Positions 8,791-17,469 of a DNA stretch of 35,504 bases are shown here, piece after piece. Positions within the stretch are counted from its first letter, which is position 1; every line of letters starts with the position of its first letter. This DNA is from Methylococcaceae bacterium (GTDB taxonomy: Bacteria; Pseudomonadota; Gammaproteobacteria; Methylococcales; Methylomonadaceae). Below the pieces are notes generated by a model. That model searched no databases and had not been told where the DNA came from. It saw only the letters and a program-made list of their open reading frames with translations. The position numbers were made by a program, and so were the translations under genes. The stretch lies in NCBI GenBank assembly GCA_021647585.1, contig JAKIUK010000043.1:1-35504 (forward strand). The letters run 5' to 3'.

Positions 8791-9996
8791 GTGCTGATGA
8801 AAGACACGTTGAATCAGGCTCTCACAGCCATTTTCGCACAGAAACTGAGAGCAGCATTAATTGTATTGGCAATGAGCATTGGCATCAGTTCGGTGACTAT
8901 ACTCACAGCTTTAGGAGAAAGCGCCCGTAGTTATATCGTGCATGAATTTGAAGCACTGGGTACGCATTTATTAATCATGCTACCGGGACGCAGCGAAACT
9001 ACCGGAGGACAACCTCCTATTTTCGGAGAAACGCCTAGAGACCTGACGCTGGAAGATGCCGAAGCCATTGCTCGTAGTCGATATATCGCGGCCATAGCTC
9101 CTGTTTCAGTAGGCTCAGCACCAGTATCTGCTCTAGGACTAGAGCGGGAAGCTACTATCATGGGTTCTACCGCAGCATTAAGAAGAGTACGCCATTTAAA
9201 TATGGCTCAGGGACGCTTCTTGCCGCAAACAGATATAGATCAGGCACTGCCTGTCTGTGTTATTGGTCAGACCATTAAAAACGAATTATTTGCTAAGCAG
9301 TCAGCATTAGGCCAATGGTTACGTATCAATGACCGGCGATTTCGAGTGATTGGTGTTTTATCGTCTGAAGGCCAGTCAGTCGGAGTCGACTTTGATGAAA
9401 TGGTCATCATTCCGGTTGCATCGGCACAAATACTGTTTAACAATCATTCATTATTCCGTATTCTGGCCGAAGCAAAATCAAAAAAAGCCATGTATCAGGC
9501 TGTTATAGATATAGGACAGATCATCAAACGCAGGCATGATGGTGAAGAAGATATTACTGTAATTACCCAGGATAGTGTGGTCAATACTTTTGACGAAATA
9601 TTATCCGCCCTGACATTAACGGTTGCCAGTATCGCTGCTATCAGCCTGGTCGTGGCAGGCGTGTTGGTAATGAATGTCATGTTGGTCAGCGTTAGCCAAA
9701 GAACGCCAGAGATTGGTCTGTTAAAAGCGCTTGGGGCATCGCAATCTCAATTACAATGGCTGTTTTTAACAGAAGCAGCAATATTATCAATCGCTGGTGC
9801 CTTGTTAGGCTTGTTACTGGGAAAGTTGGCTCTATTTCTTTTTCAAATGCTATATCCGAACTTTCCAGTAATTTTACCGACCTGGGCATTAATGGCCGCA
9901 CTGTTGGTATCTGTGCTGACTGGCTTGGTATTTGGGGTGTTACCGGCTCGCAAAGCGGCTAAATTAGAGCCTATTTCGGCATTGGCGAAAAGATAA
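8791..9996 (+). CDS. MacB-like FtsX-domain permease, first copy
   Basis: A 401-aa permease with the MacB plan: an N-terminal membrane helix (about 17-37, AALIVLAMSIGISSVTILTA), a large periplasmic MacB_PCD domain (about 45-270), and three C-terminal helices of the FtsX fold that include SQRTPEIGLLKALGAS and end in GVLPARKAAKLEPISAL, a tail typical of the family. It starts two bases after the ATPase stop. The GTG at 8791 gives MLMKD; the ATG at 8797 is an equally possible start, and neither has a clear ribosome site, consistent with coupled translation. It is followed 19 bases on by a second, divergent permease of the same type, which suggests a heterodimeric transporter. Confidence 0.91.
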   Translation: MLMKDTLNQALTAIFAQKLRAALIVLAMSIGISSVTILTALGESARSYIVHEFEALGTHLLIMLPGRSETTGGQPPIFGETPRDLTLEDAEAIARSRYIAAIAPVSVGSAPVSALGLEREATIMGSTAALRRVRHLNMAQGRFLPQTDIDQALPVCVIGQTIKNELFAKQSALGQWLRINDRRFRVIGVLSSEGQSVGVDFDEMVIIPVASAQILFNNHSLFRILAEAKSKKAMYQAVIDIGQIIKRRHDGEEDITVITQDSVVNTFDEILSALTLTVASIAAISLVVAGVLVMNVMLVSVSQRTPEIGLLKALGASQSQLQWLFLTEAAILSIAGALLGLLLGKLALFLFQMLYPNFPVILPTWALMAALLVSVLTGLVFGVLPARKAAKLEPISALAKR

Positions 9997-10015
9997 TATT
10001 TAAACATACGATCTT

Positions 10016-11215
10016 ATGCATACTCTAGATTTAATCACCCTCTCTTTCCGAACTATCAGTAGTCATAAGATGCGTTCATTTTTAACTGCACTTGGGCTGA
10101 TTATAGGTATTGCCTCAGTAGTTATTCTGACTTCAATTGGTCGCGGAGTACATCAATTTGTATTAGCCGAGTTCACCCAGTTTGGCACTAATTTACTGGC
10201 AGTTTTTCCTGGTAAGACAACTACCCTGGGAATTTCAGGGGCCACAATCAGCACAGTAAGGCCCTTAACACAGGCTGATGCTGCCAGCCTGGAAAAACTC
10301 GAGCATATTATTGCCGTTGTGCCACTGGTGCAAGGTAATGCCAGAATTGAAGCAGGAGCAAAACAACGACGAGCCAGTGTGTTTGGAGTGGGTGCATCTG
10401 TACCAGAAGTATGGAAAATCAGGGTACAATTAGGACGTTTTTTACCTGCTGGTGAAATTAACAATCCCCGCGCTTTTGCCGTACTGGGTAGCAAACTACG
10501 TGATGAATTATTTGCTTCAAAAAATCCATTAGGGCAGCGCGTCCGCATTGGTGCTGATCGGTTTAGGGTGATCGGTGTAATGGAACAAAAAGGTCAGATG
10601 CTGGGATTTGATATGGATGATTCTATCTATATTCCCGCAGGGAAAGCACTGGAAATGTTTGATAGAGAAAGCCTGATGGAAATTGACTTACTCTATAACA
10701 GTGGCGTTTCTGTAGACAGAATCGAAAAATCGGTGACCCGACTATTGATATCTCGTCACGGCCAGGAAGATTTCAGCATTATCACTCAGCATCAAATGAT
10801 TGGAACCATGGACTCCATATTGAATATTTTAACACTTTCGGTTGCAGCCTTAGGCAGTATTTCTCTATTCGTTGGTTCAGTAGGTATTTTAACCATCATG
10901 ACTATTGCCGTTTCCGAGCGTGTATCTGAAATCGGTTTATTACGAGCGCTGGGTGCAGAGCAGAACACTATTTTTAAAATATTCTTGGCAGAAGCTCTCG
11001 CTTTAAGTCTGGTTGGTGGCATAGGCGGCATTCTGACCGGTATCGCTATTGCACAATTAATAAACTACGCAGTACCGGCATTACCTGTACAGATTGCCTG
11101 GTTTTATATTGTAGCCGCATTTGTAGTTTCAATACTCATTGGTGTTATTGCAGGTGTAGTTCCTGCCATCAAAGCAGCTCAGTTAGAACCGCTAGATGCA
11201 TTACGTACTGAATAA
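10016..11215 (+). CDS. MacB-like FtsX-domain permease, second copy
   Basis: A 399-aa permease of the same plan as the preceding gene: an N-terminal helix (about 20-42, FLTALGLIIGIASVVILTS), a periplasmic domain with LGQRVRIGADRFRVIGVMEQKG, and three C-terminal helices with SERVSEIGLLRALGAEQ and VVPAIKAAQLEPLDALR. By eye the two permeases share these family blocks but are clearly different over most of their length, so this is an old duplication or a natural heterodimer, not a recent copy. It is the last gene of the exporter operon. The 228 bp behind it hold the GGTGCGT doublet and no further gene I would support. Confidence 0.91.
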   Translation: MHTLDLITLSFRTISSHKMRSFLTALGLIIGIASVVILTSIGRGVHQFVLAEFTQFGTNLLAVFPGKTTTLGISGATISTVRPLTQADAASLEKLEHIIAVVPLVQGNARIEAGAKQRRASVFGVGASVPEVWKIRVQLGRFLPAGEINNPRAFAVLGSKLRDELFASKNPLGQRVRIGADRFRVIGVMEQKGQMLGFDMDDSIYIPAGKALEMFDRESLMEIDLLYNSGVSVDRIEKSVTRLLISRHGQEDFSIITQHQMIGTMDSILNILTLSVAALGSISLFVGSVGILTIMTIAVSERVSEIGLLRALGAEQNTIFKIFLAEALALSLVGGIGGILTGIAIAQLINYAVPALPVQIAWFYIVAAFVVSILIGVIAGVVPAIKAAQLEPLDALRTE

Positions 11216-11323
11216 GTTTATCCTGGAAAATTAGTTGGATATAGCGTTTATGAAAAATATAGCAAATAACTATCTAGCTTTATTGTTTGGATGGGGCTTA
11301 ATTCTACTTCGTCAGATTATTAA

Positions 11324-11399
11324 TGTAGGGTGCGTTGTACGCACCAAAAATATTTTTCATCCTTCCTTTTCCAAAATGGTGCGTAAAACGCACCCTACA
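11324..11399. repeat. REP doublet, GGTGCGT family
   Basis: Arms 11324-11345 and 11378-11399 are inverted with one mismatch in 22 bases. Each arm folds on itself (GGTGCGT/ACGCACC) next to a GTAGGG tail; the spacer is 32 bases and the total 76 bp. The layout matches the GCGGACT doublets at 536 and 3179 but the sequence is a different family. It lies exactly between two converging transcription units, where its hairpins could also stop or protect both transcripts. Confidence 0.82.
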
Positions 11400-11443
11400 A
11401 AGATACTTTTATATAGTATCCATTCAAATGTGACAAAGTAGAA

Positions 11444-13759
11444 TTAATTACTAATTTCCTTACCATCTAAAACCTGAGGCAAAACCTTATTTTCCAAAAA
11501 ACTATTGATATGCTCCCAGGCACCTCCTATATTTTCCATTAAGAAACCATGACGATCGGAATGAATAGTGACCACCTTTTTATATTCAGCCCCTAATTTT
11601 TTTAAAATAATATGGGCACTTTCAATATCAACAACGGGATCATTATCTGCATGAACCAAAAGTGTTGGTATTTTTATATCAACTACCTTTTCTTCAATAT
11701 TTTCCATTAAGCGTCTTAATTCATACAAACTTTTAACCGGGACATTACTATAATTAATCGTCTTATGCTCAGGGTTGTTTTCCACAAAAGGTTTCACCCC
11801 TTCTATTGATGAAACCCATTTGACCAACCGATTTGTACCATGTAATAACGGAATAAATGCAAAAGATTTATCTACAAATTTAAGAGGTACGGCTACCGCC
11901 ACCACAGCAATGACTTTATCGCCATTTTCAGCTGCCAGTTTAAGTGCCAGGCCACCGCCAGTTGAAAAACCTATAACAACTATAGATTCACAATATACCC
12001 TTAGAATTTTCACACCTCTTAGCACAGACCTATACCAATCTTCATAAGTTCGCGTTCTTAAATCATACGGTGAAGTTCCATGCCCTTTTAGTCTTACCGC
12101 CAAAACGGTATACCCTTGTGTTAACAATTCCACTGCATAGCCTCTTAACTCAGCAGGTGATGCTAATAAGCCATGGATCAATATTATGCCAATACCATTG
12201 TTTTTTTTAGGTTTTAACAGAAAAGGTTCTGGGTTTTCTTTAAATGTTTCACGCTGATTAATATCCTCATAGCGTGATTTTGAAAACCGTTTTATATCCC
12301 AAGCCAATGAGATAATTTCATCATTAAAAGCCCATTCAGCTAATTGTTCTTTAGTTACTTTTTCACATTTTTTAACTGCCTTTATAAGAGCATCTCTAAC
12401 CACCTTAATAGGCTCGGCTTCGTTGTTATAAACAGCGATGAGATTTTCCATTCTAATGGTGTCGAAATTATATTCTTCACAGAGTTTAGGAGAAAATTGA
12501 TAATTATCGTGATAAGAAACTATCAGACCCGATGCTTCCGCGACACAAATAAAATGCTCAAAGCGTTTACTTTCACCTTCAAGTAAGTCGTTATATTCGT
12601 CTGGGTTCAGTAAACTCCGATGTAAATTAATCTTTTTATTATTTTGTAACTCTTTAATCGCGACATACAGCGTTTTATAAAAACAGTGTTTATTAACCTG
12701 ATGCTGTCCACGCTGCATACAATACATAATCAGAGTCGAAGCTAAGTGACTTAAATTAATCGTCACGTTAGTATAAATCTCCTCCATGTATTGATTACGT
12801 GTAGCTTTGGCATTTTTTCTAAAATAATAGCCTAATAGTTTTTGCTTCCAGTTTTTGGGCGATACATATAATGAAAAAACTTCATCCAGTGATTTAAATT
12901 CAGACGAAACCATCGTTAACAAATACTTGTTCCACCAATGCCACACATCATGCGGATCAACAGGCTCCCCCATACGTAAATCCATATCTGTATCTTTAAG
13001 TATTATATTGCCTTCAACCAGCAGCTCTTCTGTATGCCTTAATGTCAACCCATCTGCAAACAACTCAACACCTTTAAGCAATAAATTATCTGATGAACGT
13101 ATAGGATAAAAGGTAATATTCGAAGGTACAATCAAAGTCGGTTTTAATGCTGTTGCCAGTAACTGGTCTAAAGAATCCAGTTTCATCTCCTGCTTCCACT
13201 GCATCAACCGATCAATATCTTTATTGCTATAGGCATTGCGAATGGTTGCCTTAAAAGCTTCTATACCCTGAGCCAGGACTGCTGCTCCGGTATGTTGTTT
13301 ACGTCTTTCTCCGGCGATACGTGAATAAATACTATACTTTCCTTGTTTATCTATCACACGATGATCTTTAACCATTCCACCTTCAGGAAATATAATCACT
13401 TTCCTACCTAGAAAAACCTGCCTTGCCAGGTTGGCAAACAGCTGATGATGATCATGGGGAATGACGCCAATATTATTAAGATACGTTGCAAATACCGTAT
13501 CATTTGTAAAAAACTCCGCTGAAGCTATGGCACAGCAATAAGCTCCCGTTTCTTCATAAATTAGAAATTGGGGAATGAATGTTTCAAAACGGGAAAAGTG
13601 GTTACATAAAAAAATATCACCTTGTAATACCTGCTGATCAGCATGAAGCTTCATATTAACTTTCAGCATTTTTGTTAATGAGCGGATAATATTGATAGAC
13701 CAGTCATAAGTCTTAACATCAATATCCTTTAGATCATCATAAACATTTTTAATATCCAT
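11444..13759 (-). CDS. Fusion protein: PlsC-like acyltransferase domain plus alpha/beta hydrolase
   Basis: A 771-aa two-headed lipid enzyme. The N-terminal part (about 30-260) looks like a glycerolipid acyltransferase: NHFSRFE (53-59) corresponds to the HX4D motif, though with Glu instead of Asp, and IIFPEGGMV (122-130) to the FPEG motif, followed by a PTLIVPSNITFYPI block. A mostly helical middle part (about 280-510) is not recognised. The C-terminal part (about 515-765) is a lysophospholipase/monoglyceride-lipase-like hydrolase with HGLLASPAEL (529-538, oxyanion loop), GFSTGGG with nucleophile Ser599, Asp705 or Asp707 in HADNDP and His737 in SDRHGF. No signal peptide or clear membrane helix is seen. 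I infer remodelling of acyl-glycerols or phospholipids. The ATG at 13759 has only a weak AGG upstream. The gene converges on the exporter operon. Confidence 0.8.
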   Translation of the reverse strand: MDIKNVYDDLKDIDVKTYDWSINIIRSLTKMLKVNMKLHADQQVLQGDIFLCNHFSRFETFIPQFLIYEETGAYCCAIASAEFFTNDTVFATYLNNIGVIPHDHHQLFANLARQVFLGRKVIIFPEGGMVKDHRVIDKQGKYSIYSRIAGERRKQHTGAAVLAQGIEAFKATIRNAYSNKDIDRLMQWKQEMKLDSLDQLLATALKPTLIVPSNITFYPIRSSDNLLLKGVELFADGLTLRHTEELLVEGNIILKDTDMDLRMGEPVDPHDVWHWWNKYLLTMVSSEFKSLDEVFSLYVSPKNWKQKLLGYYFRKNAKATRNQYMEEIYTNVTINLSHLASTLIMYCMQRGQHQVNKHCFYKTLYVAIKELQNNKKINLHRSLLNPDEYNDLLEGESKRFEHFICVAEASGLIVSYHDNYQFSPKLCEEYNFDTIRMENLIAVYNNEAEPIKVVRDALIKAVKKCEKVTKEQLAEWAFNDEIISLAWDIKRFSKSRYEDINQRETFKENPEPFLLKPKKNNGIGIILIHGLLASPAELRGYAVELLTQGYTVLAVRLKGHGTSPYDLRTRTYEDWYRSVLRGVKILRVYCESIVVIGFSTGGGLALKLAAENGDKVIAVVAVAVPLKFVDKSFAFIPLLHGTNRLVKWVSSIEGVKPFVENNPEHKTINYSNVPVKSLYELRRLMENIEEKVVDIKIPTLLVHADNDPVVDIESAHIILKKLGAEYKKVVTIHSDRHGFLMENIGGAWEHINSFLENKVLPQVLDGKEISN

Positions 13760-13792
13760 ACTGTTAGCCTAAAATGTAATAGCTTTCAATTG

Positions 13793-14057
13793 AACCTAGA
13801 AAAATCAGTTGGATCACGAATTCTAGCACAAGCTCTTGGTTCCACAGCACTTCACAGATAATTGCTCCTGCATTATCTGCATTCAGTACATCCTTGTACT
13901 TCAAAAAAATGCCCGCTTAACCTAATAGGTGAAGCTCAGATTTTTTGACCTACATGGAAGTAGGAAATGCAGGTTTTGCAGGAGCAAAAACCTGTTAAAT
14001 CACTGTGAAACCAATATCTTTCACTATAATTCCGCGCCCAACTGATCTTTCTAGGTT
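13793..14057. mobile_element. 265-bp snap-back MITE (near-complete inverted repeat)
   Basis: The two halves are imperfect inverted copies of each other over nearly the whole length. The ends both read AACCTAGAAA(A/G)ATCAGTTGG inward, a TTGGTT(C/T)CACAG block follows, then TTGCTCCTGCA in both halves, then a GTACATCC-like block, with the centre near CCTAATAGG (about 13921-13929). No open reading frame of note lies inside. It fills the gap between the acyltransferase/hydrolase gene and the GFA gene. No clear target-site duplication was found, so the exact ends are uncertain by a few bases. Confidence 0.75.
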
Positions 14058-14132
14058 GAACCAGGATTACTTATACCATTATCTTAGACATAATAAATGG
14101 TAATAGTTGTATTTATTTTAAGGTGAGAAAAT

Positions 14133-14549
14133 ATGAAACTTCCAATAACAGGTGCTTGCTTATGTGGCGCAGTAAAATATGAAATTCATGCAACACCCGT
14201 AGGTGCAGGAAATTGCCATTGCCGAACCTGCCAAAGAGCGGCAGGAGCCGCCTATATGCCCGCCTTGTTTGTTCCCTATAACAGTCTTATAATAACAGGC
14301 ACATACAAAGAATACGCGAGTATTTCAGAAACTGGGAACACTATTCATAGAGGATTTTGTGCTAATTGCGGAACTACACTTTTCGGAAGGAATTCAGTGA
14401 CTAAAAAATTTCGTCCCGTTAATGCCGCCACCTTAGATGATCCAAGCATTTACCTTCCGAATATGGATTTCTGGGTATCTGAGGCTCAACCGTGGGACAC
14501 TATGAATCCCGATCTAACAAAATTTGATAAGAACTTTTTGCATTTTTAG
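14133..14549 (+). CDS. GFA-family (CENP-V/GFA domain) zinc protein
   Basis: A 138-aa protein of the glutathione-dependent formaldehyde-activating enzyme family. The zinc ligands are all there: CLC (Cys9, Cys11), CHCRTC (Cys28, Cys30, Cys33) and CANC (Cys76, Cys79). RGFCANCGTTLFGR and the end FDKNF are family features. The name comes from Paracoccus Gfa; most members have no proven activity, so formaldehyde-glutathione handling is only a possibility. The start at 14133 is supported by AAGGTGAG 7-8 bases upstream. It stands alone: a MITE precedes it and 291 bp without a gene follow. Confidence 0.88.
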   Translation: MKLPITGACLCGAVKYEIHATPVGAGNCHCRTCQRAAGAAYMPALFVPYNSLIITGTYKEYASISETGNTIHRGFCANCGTTLFGRNSVTKKFRPVNAATLDDPSIYLPNMDFWVSEAQPWDTMNPDLTKFDKNFLHF

Positions 14550-14662
14550 AAATATTTACGCCCATTTTATATTGTAAATAATATTTATACAAAATCAAAA
14601 AACGGCTCGTGCTTGCTATACAATGAAAAAATAGTGCACATAACTGTAAAACACTCAAAATA

Positions 14663-14701
14663 TGGATGATATAATCTAACTATACAGGTTTATATCATCC
14701 A
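14663..14701. other. 12-bp perfect inverted repeat in the gap before the antiporter genes
   Basis: TGGATGATATAA (14663-14674) and TTATATCATCCA (14690-14701) are perfect inverted copies with a 15-base spacer, 140 bases before the DUF6394-like gene. There is no T-run behind it, so a terminator is less likely than an operator or a degraded repeat. The rest of the 14550-14840 gap is AT-rich and shows nothing else I can name. Confidence 0.35.
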
Positions 14702-14840
14702 CGTATGATTAGTATCGTTTAGCCCCTTAAAGTAAATTAGCGTATGAATTAAAAAATAAAACCTTTCAAAGATTAATTAAATCACTACATTAATTAGTCA
14801 CAATTAATGCTTAAAACATATAAGGTTTAGAGATTTTTTT

Positions 14841-15251
14841 ATGGATTTATCAAAAGTTGGATATAGCTTTCTTATTATATTAGCGCTAACGCTTGACTTT
14901 GGTTTTTTTTGGGGCGAGTATAATAAATTAGCAAATAATAACTTTCTATTACTGCTTACAGCTGCATTCGTCAATACTCTATGTGTTTATTTTATTTTTC
15001 AACGTAATACTAAACCCAAAGAAAAGTTTTCTTTTAAAGGTAGAGAAATTTTATTTGCTACTAGCTTAGTTACATCACTGCAATTGTGGTTGGCAATTGT
15101 TGTATGGATTATATCTGCAGATTTTGAACTAACAGAGCCTTCTTTTGATAGAATTATTTCATTATCTGGCGGTGCTTTATTGGCAAATGTGATTACCACA
15201 TGTATTGTGGTTTTAGATGCATTGTTCCATAATGAGAGCACATCAATGTGA
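14841..15251 (+). CDS. Small integral membrane protein, DUF6394-like
   Basis: A 136-aa protein with about four predicted membrane helices (roughly 6-24, 34-52, 70-92, 105-127) and a positively charged loop (RNTKPKEKFSFKGRE). The stretches LALTLDFGFFWGE, LFATSLVTSLQLWLAI and SLSGGALLANVI match my recollection of the DUF6394 family, whose function is unknown and which I associate with cation-transport genes. It lies 100 bp before the CPA1 antiporter on the same strand, so a role in cation homeostasis is a reasonable guess. The ribosome site is weak (AAGG about 15 bases upstream), but there is no better start. Confidence 0.68.
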   Translation: MDLSKVGYSFLIILALTLDFGFFWGEYNKLANNNFLLLLTAAFVNTLCVYFIFQRNTKPKEKFSFKGREILFATSLVTSLQLWLAIVVWIISADFELTEPSFDRIISLSGGALLANVITTCIVVLDALFHNESTSM

Positions 15252-15351
15252 TTATTTCTGCTGATTCAATCTATATTTGCAGAGACTTTGAGTCATCTAT
15301 ATTTCATTTTTCACTTCTTGTATCAAAACACTTTTACCTCATGGCAAATAC

Positions 15352-17469
15352 ATGACACTCGACGTTTATTTATCAATTTTTACTCTAATGTTTTTTTCCT
15401 TAGGAATTAACCTAATTTCCTTAAAAACGAAGATACCTTATACCGTACTATTAGTGATTGGTGGTTCTTTGTTAGTACCGTTATCTAAAATTGAAATATT
15501 TTCCTTTGTTACCAGTTTTCAATTGACACCTGAATCGTTATTTTTTGTCTTTCTACCCATCCTTATTTTTGAATCCGCCTATAACATCAACATCCGCAAT
15601 ATTAAGGAAAATAAATTTTCTATCAGTATGCTAGCTATTGTTGGCTTACTCATTTCAACCTTTTTTATTGGTTTTGTCGGTCATTGGTGTTTTCATTTAT
15701 TAGGCTACGATGTTCCCCTATTAGTCACTTTGTTATTTGGTGCTATTATTTCTGCAACAGACCCTGTTGCAGTTTTATCCTTATTTAAGGACTACGGCGC
15801 TCCTCGCCGCCTGACCTTAATCTTTGAAGGAGAAAGCCTCTTCAACGATGGTACCGCTTTTGCTGTTTTTTTAGTATTTCTGAGCATTATACAACATGGG
15901 TTTCATGGTACTGAGACTGTATTACAAGGTGTTTTCTCATTTACCACCATGATTTTAGGTGGCGGATTTTTTGGCTTATTTATGGGCCTGTTATTTTCTA
16001 AACTGATTGAGTGGGTAAAAGGGAATGAACATTTGGAGATCACTTTAACGCTACTGGTAGCTCATTTCACCTTTTTATTTACCGAGCTTATTTCTGAAAA
16101 ATTAGTTATTTATGATCATCACATCCATTTTTCTTCAATTATTGCTACTCTGGTATCATCTCTGGTTCTGGGTAACTTTGGCCGATATAAGATGTCATCT
16201 GGCGTCGAAGAATATATGGAAAAATTCTGGAGTTATTTCGCCTTTCTTGCCAACTCGTTGGTATTTATATTGATGGGGTTATTGTTCGCCAGCCTTTCTA
16301 TATCAATACATGTCGCTATATTCCCTATTATGCTGATGATTCTACTGGTTGCTGTCGCCAGAGCCTTATCCATTTATTTATCGATTGGAATGGCTAATTT
16401 AAATAAATCTGAAGACGACATTCCTATGAACTGGCAACATCTGCTTTCTTGGGGTAGCTTACGAGGCGCTATTGCCATCGTTATGGTCATGTTTATTCCC
16501 AATGATCTTAGCCTTCCTAACTGGAATTACGACTTTACTATCAAGGAATTCATCACAGCCATTACTATTGGTAGTATTTATTTCACGCTCATAATCAAGG
16601 CAACAACCATAGGCAAAGTGATTCGTTGGCTCAAAATTGATGAATTACTACCCCATGAAAAAATTAGTTACTTCAAAAGTCAGGCTCTCATATATCAAAC
16701 CTTAAAAGCAAAAACACTACAACTTTCAGAACATAAAGATATTAGTAATGCTCAGTACCAAGCCTTAACCACTGAATTCCATGCTCTGTACCAACAGGTT
16801 TGCCAGCAATGCCAGGACAATAACAAAGACTCAGGTCATGTTGCTGAAAATATGCTTTTGATCTATACCCTGGCAGTCCAAAAAAGTGAATTAAAAGAAT
16901 TGTTTAGACGGGATGAAATTAATGAAAGTATATACAAAAGAAATTTATCTATTTTAGAAACACAAATAGAACGTGTTGAGCAGGATAAACCACAAGTTGG
17001 CTCTCTTAACATCTATTTTGAGGGTTGGATTATTAAGTTTAATCACCTTCTTCATCGTCTATTATTCTTACCAGATAGTATGAGTGAAACTCAAGAACAC
17101 TATCTGTATTACAGAACGCAACACAAGCTCATTACCAAAGTCCTTGAAGAACTAGTGCTAATAAAAAATTCCCCTTTAATTGAAATTTTCGATAGCCCCA
17201 AAGCAATACAAAATGCAACCCACATTTATCAACAGTTAAAAAGCAAAAACATTCAACAAATGAAGCATGAGTTGTTATCAAATAAAGATCTTCTGGATGA
17301 TTTAAATGCACAATCTGCAATAGCATTATTAAATATCACTAAGTCAGATACCTTAAAAGAACTACATGAAAATGAAATCATTTCCAGCAAACTATATATA
17401 TTGCTTAAGAATAAACTTAATGAAGAACAAATATTTAACCCAGACCCGGACATATTTTATAAAGAATAA
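15352..17469 (+). CDS. CPA1-family Na+/H+ antiporter (NhaP-type) with a long C-terminal domain
   Basis: A cytoplasmic-membrane cation/proton antiporter of 705 aa. The membrane part (about 1-430) has the CPA1 hallmarks: ISATDPVAVLSLFKDYGAP with Asp137, FEGESLFNDGTAF with the Asn165-Asp166 pair expected for electroneutral exchange, and SWGSLRGAIAIVMVMF near the end of the transport core. The last ~270 residues are hydrophilic and largely helical, with runs such as SQALIYQTLKAKTLQLSEH, and are likely a cytoplasmic regulatory tail. Na+ and K+ selectivity cannot be told from sequence. The next gene starts on the base after the TAA stop, so the two are translated together. The ATG at 15352 has a poor ribosome site; an ATG 14 bases earlier is out of frame and closes at once. 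Confidence 0.93.
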   Translation: MTLDVYLSIFTLMFFSLGINLISLKTKIPYTVLLVIGGSLLVPLSKIEIFSFVTSFQLTPESLFFVFLPILIFESAYNINIRNIKENKFSISMLAIVGLLISTFFIGFVGHWCFHLLGYDVPLLVTLLFGAIISATDPVAVLSLFKDYGAPRRLTLIFEGESLFNDGTAFAVFLVFLSIIQHGFHGTETVLQGVFSFTTMILGGGFFGLFMGLLFSKLIEWVKGNEHLEITLTLLVAHFTFLFTELISEKLVIYDHHIHFSSIIATLVSSLVLGNFGRYKMSSGVEEYMEKFWSYFAFLANSLVFILMGLLFASLSISIHVAIFPIMLMILLVAVARALSIYLSIGMANLNKSEDDIPMNWQHLLSWGSLRGAIAIVMVMFIPNDLSLPNWNYDFTIKEFITAITIGSIYFTLIIKATTIGKVIRWLKIDELLPHEKISYFKSQALIYQTLKAKTLQLSEHKDISNAQYQALTTEFHALYQQVCQQCQDNNKDSGHVAENMLLIYTLAVQKSELKELFRRDEINESIYKRNLSILETQIERVEQDKPQVGSLNIYFEGWIIKFNHLLHRLLFLPDSMSETQEHYLYYRTQHKLITKVLEELVLIKNSPLIEIFDSPKAIQNATHIYQQLKSKNIQQMKHELLSNKDLLDDLNAQSAIALLNITKSDTLKELHENEIISSKLYILLKNKLNEEQIFNPDPDIFYKE

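Noticed and set aside
11235..11441. 68-codon plus-strand frame behind the exporter operon
   Set aside because: Most of it is the GGTGCGT REP doublet read as protein.
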